A stretch of DNA of 64,000 bases from NCBI GenBank assembly GCA_038225855.1, contig JBBRQU010000004.1, positions 75,395 to 139,394 of the forward strand, read 5' to 3'. The notes beneath the pieces were generated by a model. The model made no database searches and was not told the origin of the DNA. It saw only the letters and a list, made by a program, of their open reading frames with translations. This document shows positions 19,189 through 27,564 of the stretch, piece after piece. The first letter of the stretch is position 1, and the number at the start of each line of letters is the position of its first letter. This DNA is from CAHJXF01 sp038225855. GTDB taxonomy: Bacteria > Pseudomonadota > Gammaproteobacteria > Burkholderiales > Burkholderiaceae_D. The position numbers and the translations under genes are program-made.

Positions 19189-19622
19189 CGCGTTCTCCGT
19201 GAACTCGGACCAATGGACGCAAGTGTGAAGATCGCGAGACAGGCGCAACAGTGGCGGATCGCCACGCGTGAAGCGGGCGCAGCGCATGGCGCCGCGTCGG
19301 AAAATTTCCGACACGATCGAAGAAATCCGTTACCCATCAACGGTTGAAGGCGAACACGCGGGTCGTGGCGACGATCCGCTTGCCGTCGCCGCCCGTCGCC
19401 CGTTCGCAAATTCGCGTTGCAGCCGGCGCGCCTGAACCGCTTTGTTGCGGGCTGACGACGGGCCGCACTCCCGCGTTCCCGCCGCAGCGATGCCCTCGGA
19501 TACCATTCGGCCTTCGATCGTGTCCGCAAATGGACGCGATACCGAAGAGATCGACGAGATGCTTCAGATTCAAACCAACGTCGACGCAACTCGCGCGTAT
19601 CAACGCCCACGCATCACCCCCC
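19189..19622 (+). other. Divergent intergenic region between fliA and the exporter operon
   Basis: A 434-base stretch between two divergent start codons. It contains a perfect inverted repeat at 19296-19312 (arms GTCGGAAA and TTTCCGAC, one central base), a good candidate operator. I looked here for a short double-glycine precursor peptide and found none. A reading frame opening at 19490 simply runs into the hlyD gene in another frame, and minus-strand frames are Arg-rich without a ribosome site. Confidence 0.5.
19296..19312. promoter_or_regulatory. Perfect palindrome, candidate operator
   Basis: GTCGGAAA-A-TTTCCGAC, eight-base arms around one base. It is placed about 108 bases upstream of the fliA start and 310 bases upstream of the hlyD-type gene start, so it could control either. 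The binding protein is unknown. Confidence 0.4.
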
Positions 19623-20912
19623 ATGCCCCGTTCGCTGTTCCGCAAAGAAGCCATCGACGCGCAACGCCAGAAATTTCTCGGCGAAGCGAGCGTCTCGCAA
19701 CCCGTCAAGCTGTGGGTCTATACCGTGATGGCAATCGCGATCGCGGCGATCGTGATCGCGGTGGCGGTGTGGGGTCAGTACACGCGTCGCGAGCGCGTGC
19801 AGGGATATCTGGCCAGTGCGGTCGGCGCCGCCCTGGTGCGCATGCCCGATGCCGGCGTGGTCTCCGACCTGATGGTCAAGGAAGGCGACGTCGTCGCGGC
19901 CGGCGCGCCGCTCGCGCGCTTGACGATCGATCGTTCCGGCGTCAACGACGCGAGCGGCAACGAGGCGGTGCTGCGCGAACTGTCCACCCGCAAGGACCTG
20001 CTCGATCAGGAAGGCGTGCAGGCCGCAGGCCTCGGGCTTCAACAGGTCGATCAATTGAAGAAGCGCATCGCCCATCTCGCCGAAGAAATCCGCCAGGTCG
20101 ATACCGAGATCAGGCTGCAAACCGAACGCCTCGAATCGGCGCGCAGTATCGCCAGGAAATGGAAGGAGCTCGAAGGCCAGAAGTTCGTGTCGGAAATCCT
20201 GGTCCAGCAAAAGCAGGACGAAGCGAAGGATCAGGAGATCAAGGTGCAGACCCTGAGGCGACAGCGCGCGTCGTTCGAAAAGGATCTCTCGGCGACACGC
20301 TCCGAAATTCCTTCGGCCGAATTGCGCAGCCGCTCGCAGGTCGAGCAGATCAGCCGCCAGGCCAGCGAAGTCAGCCAGAACATCGCCGAACAAGGCGTCA
20401 AGCGCGAGCAGGACGTCAAGCGCGACATGATCGTCAGCGCGCCGATCGCCGGGACCATCACCAACATCGGTCCGGCGCGCGGGCAGACGGTCGCCGCCGA
20501 CACGCCGCTTGCGACGCTGCTGCCCAAGGACAGTCCGCTGCACGCGGAGCTGCTCGTGCCCACGCGCGCGATCGGCTTCGTGCACGCGGGACAAGCGGTG
20601 ATGGTGCGCTACGAAGCCTTCCCTTACGAGCGCTTCGGCCAGTACGCGGGTACGGTCGAGAACGTCGGCAAGACCATCTGGACGCAAGGTGAATCGGTCG
20701 GTCCGCTGGCGGTCCGCGAGCCGGTGTATCGCATCGTCGTCAAGCTCGAGCGTCAGAACATCACGGCCGGCAGCGACGAGTTTCCGCTGCGCGCGGGCAT
20801 GGTGGTTTCCGCCGATCTGCTGATGGAAAAACGCACGCTGCTCGAGTGGCTCTTTCAACCCGTCCTGCAGTTGCGCGAGCGCGTGCGGTCCAACCCAAAC
20901 ACGCCTTCATGA
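19623..20912 (+). CDS. HlyD-family periplasmic adaptor of a type I exporter (CvaA-like)
   Basis: A 429-residue membrane-fusion protein. The short cytosolic N-terminus RKEAIDAQRQKFLGEASVSQ and one transmembrane helix (VYTVMAIAIAAIVIAVAVWG) match the colicin-V/bacteriocin adaptor type. A lipoyl half (GVVSDLMVKEGDVVAAGAPL), a long coiled coil (about residues 115-270) and the second half (SAPIAGTITNI) follow. The start ATG at 19623 puts the anchor at the usual distance. The stop overlaps the ABC gene start in an ATGA. An outer-membrane TolC partner is not in the window. Confidence 0.9.
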   Translation: MPRSLFRKEAIDAQRQKFLGEASVSQPVKLWVYTVMAIAIAAIVIAVAVWGQYTRRERVQGYLASAVGAALVRMPDAGVVSDLMVKEGDVVAAGAPLARLTIDRSGVNDASGNEAVLRELSTRKDLLDQEGVQAAGLGLQQVDQLKKRIAHLAEEIRQVDTEIRLQTERLESARSIARKWKELEGQKFVSEILVQQKQDEAKDQEIKVQTLRRQRASFEKDLSATRSEIPSAELRSRSQVEQISRQASEVSQNIAEQGVKREQDVKRDMIVSAPIAGTITNIGPARGQTVAADTPLATLLPKDSPLHAELLVPTRAIGFVHAGQAVMVRYEAFPYERFGQYAGTVENVGKTIWTQGESVGPLAVREPVYRIVVKLERQNITAGSDEFPLRAGMVVSADLLMEKRTLLEWLFQPVLQLRERVRSNPNTPS

Positions 20913-22984
20913 TCTTCGGCCGTCGCATCCCCGTCATCCTCCAGTCCGAAGCGCCCGAGTGCGGCATCGCATGCGTCGCGATGATCGCGACCTATCACGG
21001 CTTCATGACCGATCTGGTCGCGATGCGCCAGCGCATGAGCGTATCGATGAAGGGCACGACGCTGAAGACGATCGCGCAGATCGCCGAGACCATGAAGATG
21101 TCCGCGCGCGGCGTACAGGTCTCGCTCGACGCGCTCGACCGCGTCAAGCTGCCCGCGATCCTGCACTGGGACATGAATCACTTCGTGGTGCTGACCAAGG
21201 TCGCGGGCACGGGCGACCGGCAGAAGATCACGGTCCACGATCCGGCTCGCGGCAAGCGCGTGCTCAACCGCAGCGACACGTCGCGCCACTTCACCGGCGT
21301 CGCGATGGAGATGCTGCCCACGCCGGGCTTTCGCAAGGTCGAGGAGCGCGAGCGCATCAGTTCGTGGCAGCTCTTGTCCGCGGCATCGGGCTACAAGTCC
21401 ACGCTCGCGCAAATTTTTCTTCTGTCGCTCGCGCTCGAAGTCTTCGCGATCGCGAGCCCGTTCTTCTTGCAGCTTGTGATCGATCGCGTGCTGGTGGGCC
21501 GCGATCTCGATTTCCTCACGGTGCTCGGCGTCGCGTTCGGTGTGCTGGTCGTGATCCAGGCGATGGTGACCGCGTTGCGTGCGTGGGTCGGCGTTTACCT
21601 GTCCACCCAGATCAACATGAGCATGCTGGCCGATCTGTTCGCGCAGTTGATCCGCCTGCCGCTCGCGTGGTTCGAGAAACGCAACATCGGCGACATCCTG
21701 TCGCGCTTTCGCAGCATCGATGCGATTCAGCGCACGCTCACGACGACCTTCGTCGAAGCGATCGTCGATGGCTTGATGGTCGCACTCACGCTCGGCGTGA
21801 TGTTCTTCTACAGCACGACGCTGACCTCGGTCGTGATCGGCGCAGCCGCGCTCTACGGACTCACGCGCTGGCTGTTCTATTACCCGCAACGCCGCGCCAC
21901 CGATGAACAGCTTGGGCACGAAGCAAAATCGGGTTCGCATTTCATCGAGACCTTGCGCGGCATGATGGCGATCAAGCTGAACATGCGCGAGCAGGAGCGA
22001 CGCTCGGGCTATCAGAACCTGGTCGTCGATCACGTCAACGCGGGCGTTCGCGTGCAGCAGATCGCGATCGTGCATCGCGCCGCCAACGGCCTCATCTTCG
22101 GCATCGAGAACGTCGCGGTGATCTGGCTCGGCGCCTATGCGGTGATGGCCGGGCAGCTCACCGTCGGCATGCTGTTTGCGTTCCTCACGTTCAAGCTCTT
22201 GTTCCTGACGCGCATCAACAACCTGATCGACAAGGTGATCGAGTTCCGCATGCTCGATCTGCATGCCGAACGCATTGCCGACATCGCATTGACCGAGCCC
22301 GAAGCGGTGTCCGCGCAACGCGGGACCAATCGCGACGTGCCGCTCACCATCAGCACCGAGAACGTCGGCTATTCGTACGGCAGCGAAGGCTTCGTGTTTC
22401 GCAACATCAACCTGCACATGCGCATGGGCGAAACGGTCGCGATCGTCGGTCCTTCAGGGTGCGGCAAGACGACCTTGATCAAGGTGCTGGTCGGTTTGTT
22501 GCCACCGTCCGAAGGCACGCTGTTCGTGGGCGGACACGACTTGAAGGAACTCGATCTGGGCAGCTATCGCAGCCGCATCGGCGTCGTGATGCAGGACGAT
22601 CAACTCTTCATCGGCACGGTCGAAGACAACATCAGCTTCTTCGATCCCACGCACGATGCCGCGCGTGCGCGCGAATGCGCGCGCGTTGCCGGACTCGACA
22701 TCGACATCATGGCGATGCCGATGCAATACAACACCATCGTCGGCAGCCTCGGCGTCGCGCTTTCGGGCGGGCAGAAGCAACGGCTCCTGCTCGCGCGCGC
22801 GCTCTATCGGCAACCCGAAATCCTGTTTCTCGACGAAGCCTTCGACCAGCTCGACCTCGAGCGCGAGTACGAGATCACCGATCGCCTCGTCGCGCTCGGA
22901 CTCGGCGTGCTGATCGTCAGCCATCGGCCCGACACGGTGCGCCGCGTCGACCGGGTCATCACGATCGCGCCGATCGCGCATTGA
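20909..22984 (+). CDS. C39 peptidase-containing ABC exporter (CvaB-like)
   Basis: A 691-residue ATP-driven exporter that cleaves double-glycine leaders while secreting the peptide. The N-terminal C39 protease (1-140) has the catalytic Cys in SEAPECGIAC, the His in HWDMNHFVVL and the Asp in VHDPARGKR, so it should be active. Six transmembrane helices follow (about 170-430), then the nucleotide-binding domain with Walker A GPSGCGKTT, signature LSGGQKQR, Walker B ILFLDEAF and the H-loop His in SHRP. It is coupled to the HlyD gene. No precursor peptide is recognisable nearby. Convergent with metZ. Confidence 0.93.
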   Translation: MIFGRRIPVILQSEAPECGIACVAMIATYHGFMTDLVAMRQRMSVSMKGTTLKTIAQIAETMKMSARGVQVSLDALDRVKLPAILHWDMNHFVVLTKVAGTGDRQKITVHDPARGKRVLNRSDTSRHFTGVAMEMLPTPGFRKVEERERISSWQLLSAASGYKSTLAQIFLLSLALEVFAIASPFFLQLVIDRVLVGRDLDFLTVLGVAFGVLVVIQAMVTALRAWVGVYLSTQINMSMLADLFAQLIRLPLAWFEKRNIGDILSRFRSIDAIQRTLTTTFVEAIVDGLMVALTLGVMFFYSTTLTSVVIGAAALYGLTRWLFYYPQRRATDEQLGHEAKSGSHFIETLRGMMAIKLNMREQERRSGYQNLVVDHVNAGVRVQQIAIVHRAANGLIFGIENVAVIWLGAYAVMAGQLTVGMLFAFLTFKLLFLTRINNLIDKVIEFRMLDLHAERIADIALTEPEAVSAQRGTNRDVPLTISTENVGYSYGSEGFVFRNINLHMRMGETVAIVGPSGCGKTTLIKVLVGLLPPSEGTLFVGGHDLKELDLGSYRSRIGVVMQDDQLFIGTVEDNISFFDPTHDAARARECARVAGLDIDIMAMPMQYNTIVGSLGVALSGGQKQRLLLARALYRQPEILFLDEAFDQLDLEREYEITDRLVALGLGVLIVSHRPDTVRRVDRVITIAPIAH

Positions 22985-23001
22985 GAAGCCGGCTCGGGAT
23001 A

Positions 23002-24198
23002 TCAGCCGAGTCCACGCGCGAGATCGTTCTGAAGATCGCGGACGTTCTCGAGCCCCACCGCCACGCGCACCAACCCTTCGCCGATGCCGGCGGCCGCGCG
23101 CGCTTCGGGCGTGATGCGGCCGTGCGTGGTGGTCGCGGGATGCGTGATGGTGCTGCGCGTGTCGCCGAGGTTGGCGGTGATCGAGATGAGTTGACAGCCA
23201 TCGACGACGCGCCATGCGGCTTGCCGCAGGCTCTCGGGCGTCGAGGCAGCGTCGCCCTTCACTTCAAAGCTCACAACCGCGCCGCCCGCGCTCTGCTGCC
23301 TCTTCACGAGCTCGGCCTGCGGGTGGCTCGCGAGCCCAGGGTAATAGACGCGCCCGACTCGCGGATGCGCTTCGAGCCACCGGGCGAGCGCAAGCGAATT
23401 GGCCGATTGCTTTTCCATCCGCAACGACAAGGTCTCGAGTCCCTTCAGCAGCACCCACGCGTTGAACGGGGACATCGAAGGTCCCGTGGTCCGCAACACG
23501 GGCGCGAGCTTGTCGGCAATCAGCGTCGCGCCGCCGAGGATGGCCCCGCCCATCACGCGGCCCTGCCCGTCGAGGAACTTGGTGGCAGAGTGAATCACGA
23601 TGTCGGCGCCAAGTTCGAACGGCCTCTGAAGCGCCGGTGTGCAGAAGCAGTTATCGACGACCAGCAACGCGCCGCGTGCGGATGCGACGGCTTTCAACGC
23701 GGCGATGTCGGCGATCTCGGCGGTCGGGTTCGACGGGGTCTCGACGAACACCAGCCGCGTGCTATCGCGCATGGCGCGCGCGCACGCCTCCGGATCGGTG
23801 GCATCGACATAAGTGGTCTCGACCCCGAAGCGCGCGAGGATGGTGTTGAACAGTTGCAGCGTCGCGCCGAAGATGCTTCGCGACGCGACGATGTGGTCGC
23901 CCGCGTTCACGAGACCGAGGCAACAAGTGAAGATCGCGCTCATGCCCGACGAGGTCGCGAGACACGCTTCTGCGCCTTCGAGCGCTGCGAGTCGATCCTG
24001 AAACATCGCAACGGTGGGATTCGAGAAACGCGAATAGACGAAGTGCTGCCCGCTGTTGGCGAACCGGTCGGCCGCCTGCGCCGCGCTGTCGAACACGAAG
24101 CTCGACGTGAGAAAGAGCGCCTCGGCATGTTCGCCGAAGCCGGTACGCCGCGTTCCCGCGCGCACCGCGCGCGTGTCGAAATCCCATTCTTCATTCAT
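23002..24198 (-). CDS. metZ: O-succinylhomoserine sulfhydrylase MetZ
   Basis: PLP enzyme of the Cys/Met metabolism family that makes homocysteine from O-succinylhomoserine and sulfide in methionine synthesis. The 398 residues show SRFSNPTVAMFQDRLAALEG, the PLP-phosphate site SSGMSAIF, the aspartate in VVDNCFCTPAL and the PLP-binding Lys in HSATKFLDGQGRVMGG. The start is placed at MNEEWDFDTRAVRAG (24198), where similarity begins; two in-frame Met codons lie 4 and 11 codons upstream. The gene belongs to the folC-purF-metZ neighbourhood but is separated from purF by yihY. Confidence 0.92.
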   Translation of the reverse strand: MNEEWDFDTRAVRAGTRRTGFGEHAEALFLTSSFVFDSAAQAADRFANSGQHFVYSRFSNPTVAMFQDRLAALEGAEACLATSSGMSAIFTCCLGLVNAGDHIVASRSIFGATLQLFNTILARFGVETTYVDATDPEACARAMRDSTRLVFVETPSNPTAEIADIAALKAVASARGALLVVDNCFCTPALQRPFELGADIVIHSATKFLDGQGRVMGGAILGGATLIADKLAPVLRTTGPSMSPFNAWVLLKGLETLSLRMEKQSANSLALARWLEAHPRVGRVYYPGLASHPQAELVKRQQSAGGAVVSFEVKGDAASTPESLRQAAWRVVDGCQLISITANLGDTRSTITHPATTTHGRITPEARAAAGIGEGLVRVAVGLENVRDLQNDLARGLG

Positions 24199-24229
24199 CG
24201 TCGTTGTCATTGTCGTCACCGTCGTCGCC

Positions 24230-24266
24230 AAAAAACAAAACCCGCTTCAGCAAAACCGAAGCGGGT
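24230..24266 (-). terminator. Rho-independent terminator or attenuator upstream of metZ
   Basis: On the minus strand, ACCCGCTTC and GAAGCGGGT arms (nine bases, nine-base loop) are followed by a T-rich run with one G. It ends 31 bases before the metZ start, so it either stops a minus-strand transcript from the 24.3-24.5 kb gap or attenuates metZ. Confidence 0.75.
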
Positions 24267-24305
24267 GGCGTCGACGACCCATGAAACGCGCGACGAAAAC
24301 TCACT

Positions 24306-24497
24306 TTAGCGGCATTTGTTCACGACGGAGAAGTTGCGCTGAATTGCATATCCTTCATCGATCGTGCGCGCCCGCAAGCGGTTCAACTCGGCGCTTACGG
24401 ATTCTCGCTGCGCGAGGCCCTGTGCGTCAAGCGGGCTGCGGCACAGTGGGGCATCGTCCGATTGCGAGCGCGCATCGATCGCGTTTATACAAGCGCG
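24306..24497 (-). other. Possible gene remnant between yihY and metZ
   Basis: The 266-base gap 24232-24497 has no complete gene. On the minus strand a frame ending at 24306 encodes a protein-like stretch (AQRESVSAELNRLRART then DEGYAIQRNFSVVNKCR) with no ATG, GTG or TTG inside the gap, and a terminator follows 40 bases after its stop. This could be the 3' end of a gene whose 5' part was replaced when yihY arrived. It could also be chance. No function is suggested. Confidence 0.25.
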
Positions 24498-25436
24498 ATG
24501 AAACTCGAACAGCTCTGGACATTGGTCAAGCAGTCGGTCAACTCGTGGATCGACGACTACGCGTCGAGCATGGGCGCGGCGCTCGCGTACTACACCTTGT
24601 TCTCGATCGCGCCGTTGCTGCTGATCGTGATTTCGATCGCGGGCTTCTTCTATGGCGAAGACGCGGCGCGCGGCGCGATCTTCACGCAATTGAGCGGGCT
24701 GGTCGGAGTCGAAGGCGCGGCGGCGGTGCAAGGTTTGCTCAAGAGCGTCAACAAGCCCGCAACCAGCGTATTCGCGACGGTCGTCGGGCTCGTCACCCTG
24801 TTGATCGGAGCGACTGCGGTATTCGGCGAATTGCAGGATGCGCTCAATCGCATCTGGCGCGCGCCCGCACTCGTCGAGAAAGGCGCGCTCTGGGGCCTGC
24901 TGCGACGACGCGTGCTCGCGTTCGGCATGATCCTCGGCATCGGCTTTCTGCTGATCGTGTCGCTGCTGCTCAGCGCGGTGCTCGCGGCGATCGGCACATG
25001 GCTCGGTCCGGCGTTCGCTGGTTGGGAGGCGCTGCTGCACCTGATCAATTTCGTGATCGGCTTCGGCGTGATCACGGTGTTGTTCGCGATGATCTACAAG
25101 ATCATGCCGCGCGTGAGAATCGCGTGGCGCGACGTGTGGCTCGGCGCCGCCGTCACCGCCCTGCTCTTCTCGGTCGGCAAGTTCCTGATCGGCCTCTACA
25201 TCGGCAAGACCAGCGTCGCGTCGGGTTTCGGCGCCGCGGGTTCGCTGATCGTCCTTCTGGTGTGGGTCTATTACTCGACGCAGATTTTTTTACTGGGCGC
25301 GGAGTTCACGTGGGTGTATGCGAATCTGCACGGCTCGCGGCACGGCAAGGACGACGTGAAGGAAGCTCCGGTCGTTCCGGCGCGCAGCGAACTGACGGGC
25401 CATCGTCCCCGCGAAAGCGGGGACCCAGTGGCGTGA
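24498..25436 (+). CDS. yihY: YihY/UPF0761 family inner-membrane protein
   Basis: Polytopic membrane protein of the YihY/BrkB (UPF0761) family, 312 residues. Six hydrophobic helices are visible. The family signature is at the start: SMGAALAYYTLFSIAPLLLI, and later ELQDALNRIW and WVYYSTQIFLLGAEFTWVY. The biochemical role is unknown; older links to RNase BN have been corrected. The last residues (RPRESGDPVA) and the stop codon are encoded by a REP-like hairpin (25405-25424), so the repeat has replaced or extended the C-terminus. It is the only plus-strand gene inside a minus-strand block. Confidence 0.9.
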   Translation: MKLEQLWTLVKQSVNSWIDDYASSMGAALAYYTLFSIAPLLLIVISIAGFFYGEDAARGAIFTQLSGLVGVEGAAAVQGLLKSVNKPATSVFATVVGLVTLLIGATAVFGELQDALNRIWRAPALVEKGALWGLLRRRVLAFGMILGIGFLLIVSLLLSAVLAAIGTWLGPAFAGWEALLHLINFVIGFGVITVLFAMIYKIMPRVRIAWRDVWLGAAVTALLFSVGKFLIGLYIGKTSVASGFGAAGSLIVLLVWVYYSTQIFLLGAEFTWVYANLHGSRHGKDDVKEAPVVPARSELTGHRPRESGDPVA

Positions 25437-25471
25437 GCCGAAAGACACGGGGTTCCCGCATGCGCGGGAAC
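25405..25471. repeat. REP-like hairpin pair A
   Basis: Two 8-4-8 hairpins: GTCCCCGC-GAAA-GCGGGGAC (25405-25424) and GTTCCCGC-ATGC-GCGGGAAC (25452-25471). The first encodes the YihY C-terminus. They separate the convergent stops of yihY and purF. Confidence 0.85.
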
Positions 25472-25487
25472 GACGGGGATCTGCGGG

Positions 25488-27008
25488 TCAATGCTCGGGA
25501 ACGAGATTGAGATTCAACTGCGAACGCGATTCGGGATCGACCGGCGTCGACGGAAACAAGCGCGCGTACTCGAGACGATCGAGATACTCGGTCGTCACAT
25601 CGCCGGTGATGTAGTCGCCGTCGAAGCACGAGGCCTCGAAGCGCGCGATGCCTGAGCCGGGCTCGTTGACCGCGCGCTTCATGTCGGCGATGTCCTGATA
25701 GACCAGCACGTCCGCGCCGATCGCCCCCCGGATCTGTTCGTCGTCGCGGCCGTTGGCGATCAACTCGCTTCTGGTCGGCATGTCGATGCCGTACACATTC
25801 GGAAAGCGCACCGGCGGCGCGGCCGACGCGAAAATCACCTTGTTCGCGCCCGCCTCGCGCGCCATCTCGACGATCTGATTACTGGTCGTTCCGCGCACGA
25901 TCGAGTCGTCGACGATCAACACGTTCTTGCCTTTGAACTCGACGCCGATCGGGTTCAGCTTCTGGCGCACCGACTTCTGGCGTACATGCTGACCGGGCAT
26001 GAGGAAGGTGCGACCGACGTAGCGATTCTTGATGAAGCCTTCGCGATACTCGAGCCCCAGACGCAACGCCATCTGCATGGCGGCGGGCCGGCTCGAATCG
26101 GGAATCGGCATGACGACGTCGATGTCGCCCAGACGTATCTCGCGCCTGACCTTCTCCGCAAGCGTCTCGCCCATGCGCAGCCGCGCCGCATAGACCGAGA
26201 TGCGGTCCATCACCGAGTCGGGCCGCGCGAGATAGACGTACTCGAAGATGCAGGGGTTGAGCGTCGGATGGTCCGCACACTGTTGGGTGTGCAGCGTGCC
26301 GTCGATGTCGATGAAGATCGCTTCGCCGGGCGCCACATCGCGCATCAGTCGATAACCCATGCCTTCGAGCGCGACCGACTCGGACGCCACCAGATATTCT
26401 TTTCCGAAATCGGTGTCGCGCTCGCCGAGCACCAGCGGCCGGATGCCGAACGGATCGCGAAAAGCGAGCACGCCGTGACCCGCGATCTGCGACACCACCG
26501 CATACGAGCCGCGCACGCGCTTGTGCAGACCGCGTACCGCGGTGAACACCGTCGATGGGTCGAGCGAATAGCCGTCGGTCGCCATCTGCAATTCGTGTGC
26601 GAGAACGTTGAGCAGCACTTCGGAATCGGACTCGGTGTTGATGTGCCGCCGGTCGATGCGAAACATCTCGTCCTTCAACTGCTCCCAATTCGTGAGATTG
26701 CCGTTGTGCGCGAGCGTGATGCCGAACGGCGCATTGACGTAGAAGGGTTGCGCCTCCTGCGCGCTGACGGCCGAGCCCGCGGTCGGATAGCGGACCTGTG
26801 CGATGCCCATGTTGCCGGGCAGGTCGCGCATATTGCGCGTGCGAAAGACATCACGCACCAGGCCCGAGCCCTTGTGCATCGCGAAGTTCTTGCCGAAGCC
26901 GGTGGCGATGCCGGCCGCGTCCTGCCCGCGATGCTGAAGCAACAGCAACGAGTCGTAGAGCAATTGATTGACCGGCCCGCGTGACACGACGCCGACGATT
27001 CCGCACAT
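25488..27008 (-). CDS. purF: Amidophosphoribosyltransferase PurF
   Basis: First enzyme of de novo purine synthesis, making phosphoribosylamine from PRPP and glutamine; 506 residues. The N-terminal nucleophile Cys2 is in MCGIVGVVS, so no propeptide is expected. The glutaminase half contains LQHRGQDAAG and AHNGNLTN. The phosphoribosyltransferase half has the PRPP site VLIVDDSIVRGTTS. It is 49 bases downstream of cvpA in the usual cvpA-purF arrangement. Confidence 0.97.
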   Translation of the reverse strand: MCGIVGVVSRGPVNQLLYDSLLLLQHRGQDAAGIATGFGKNFAMHKGSGLVRDVFRTRNMRDLPGNMGIAQVRYPTAGSAVSAQEAQPFYVNAPFGITLAHNGNLTNWEQLKDEMFRIDRRHINTESDSEVLLNVLAHELQMATDGYSLDPSTVFTAVRGLHKRVRGSYAVVSQIAGHGVLAFRDPFGIRPLVLGERDTDFGKEYLVASESVALEGMGYRLMRDVAPGEAIFIDIDGTLHTQQCADHPTLNPCIFEYVYLARPDSVMDRISVYAARLRMGETLAEKVRREIRLGDIDVVMPIPDSSRPAAMQMALRLGLEYREGFIKNRYVGRTFLMPGQHVRQKSVRQKLNPIGVEFKGKNVLIVDDSIVRGTTSNQIVEMAREAGANKVIFASAAPPVRFPNVYGIDMPTRSELIANGRDDEQIRGAIGADVLVYQDIADMKRAVNEPGSGIARFEASCFDGDYITGDVTTEYLDRLEYARLFPSTPVDPESRSQLNLNLVPEH

Positions 27009-27057
27009 GGCTTGATTCCTCGAATGCGCTCTTGGAAGTTGATGTCAGAAATGAATG

Positions 27058-27546
27058 TCAGAAATGGATATGACCCGCCCAATCGTCGGGCAGCCAGGGC
27101 TTGACGGTTCGTGCCGCGCTTTCCGCCAGCGGGGAGAGCAAGGCGTTACGCCACACCGGCTCGCGCGGCAGACCCGTCATGCCCGCGAGGATCACCAGCG
27201 TGACGACGATCAACGCGCCGCGCGCGAAACCGAACAGGCCGCCAAGCCCGCGATCCGCAATCTTCATTCCCGACGCTTCAATGATATGGGCGAGCGCGCG
27301 ATTCACCAGAGCCGCAATCAGCAAGGTGCCGATGAACAGAACCGCGAAGCCTGCCACGAGACGCAACGTGCCGGCAGGCACCGCGTCGGGCAGCAATGCC
27401 GCCATGTCCGCGCCGTAGCGATTGGCGACGATGAACGCGGCGATCCATGCGATCAGCGACAGGACTTCCTTGACCAGACCTCGCAACACGCTGACGACGA
27501 TCGATGCGAAGAGGATGGTCAGCACCACGTAGTCGAACGCAGTCAT
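27058..27546 (-). CDS. cvpA: CvpA family membrane protein
   Basis: A 162-residue inner-membrane protein with four hydrophobic segments: FDYVVLTILFASIVVSVLRG, SLIAWIAAFIVANRYG, LRLVAGFAVLFIGTLLIAAL and ALIVVTLVILAGMTG. The RGLVKEVLSLIAW segment is typical of the family. CvpA was named for colicin V production and is now linked to envelope homeostasis; its molecular role is unsettled. Positioned directly upstream of purF as in other proteobacteria. Confidence 0.93.
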   Translation of the reverse strand: MTAFDYVVLTILFASIVVSVLRGLVKEVLSLIAWIAAFIVANRYGADMAALLPDAVPAGTLRLVAGFAVLFIGTLLIAALVNRALAHIIEASGMKIADRGLGGLFGFARGALIVVTLVILAGMTGLPREPVWRNALLSPLAESAARTVKPWLPDDWAGHIHF

Positions 27547-27564
27547 CGACTGCCGCAGCCGAGT

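Noticed and set aside
19189..19622. Double-glycine bacteriocin precursor gene in front of the C39 exporter
   Set aside because: No short frame with a ribosome site, leader pattern and Gly-Gly was found on either strand.
24230..24320. SAM riboswitch upstream of metZ
   Set aside because: A terminator hairpin and a GCTAAAG string are present, but I could not build the P1 stem and pseudoknot of SAM-II or related classes in the right order.
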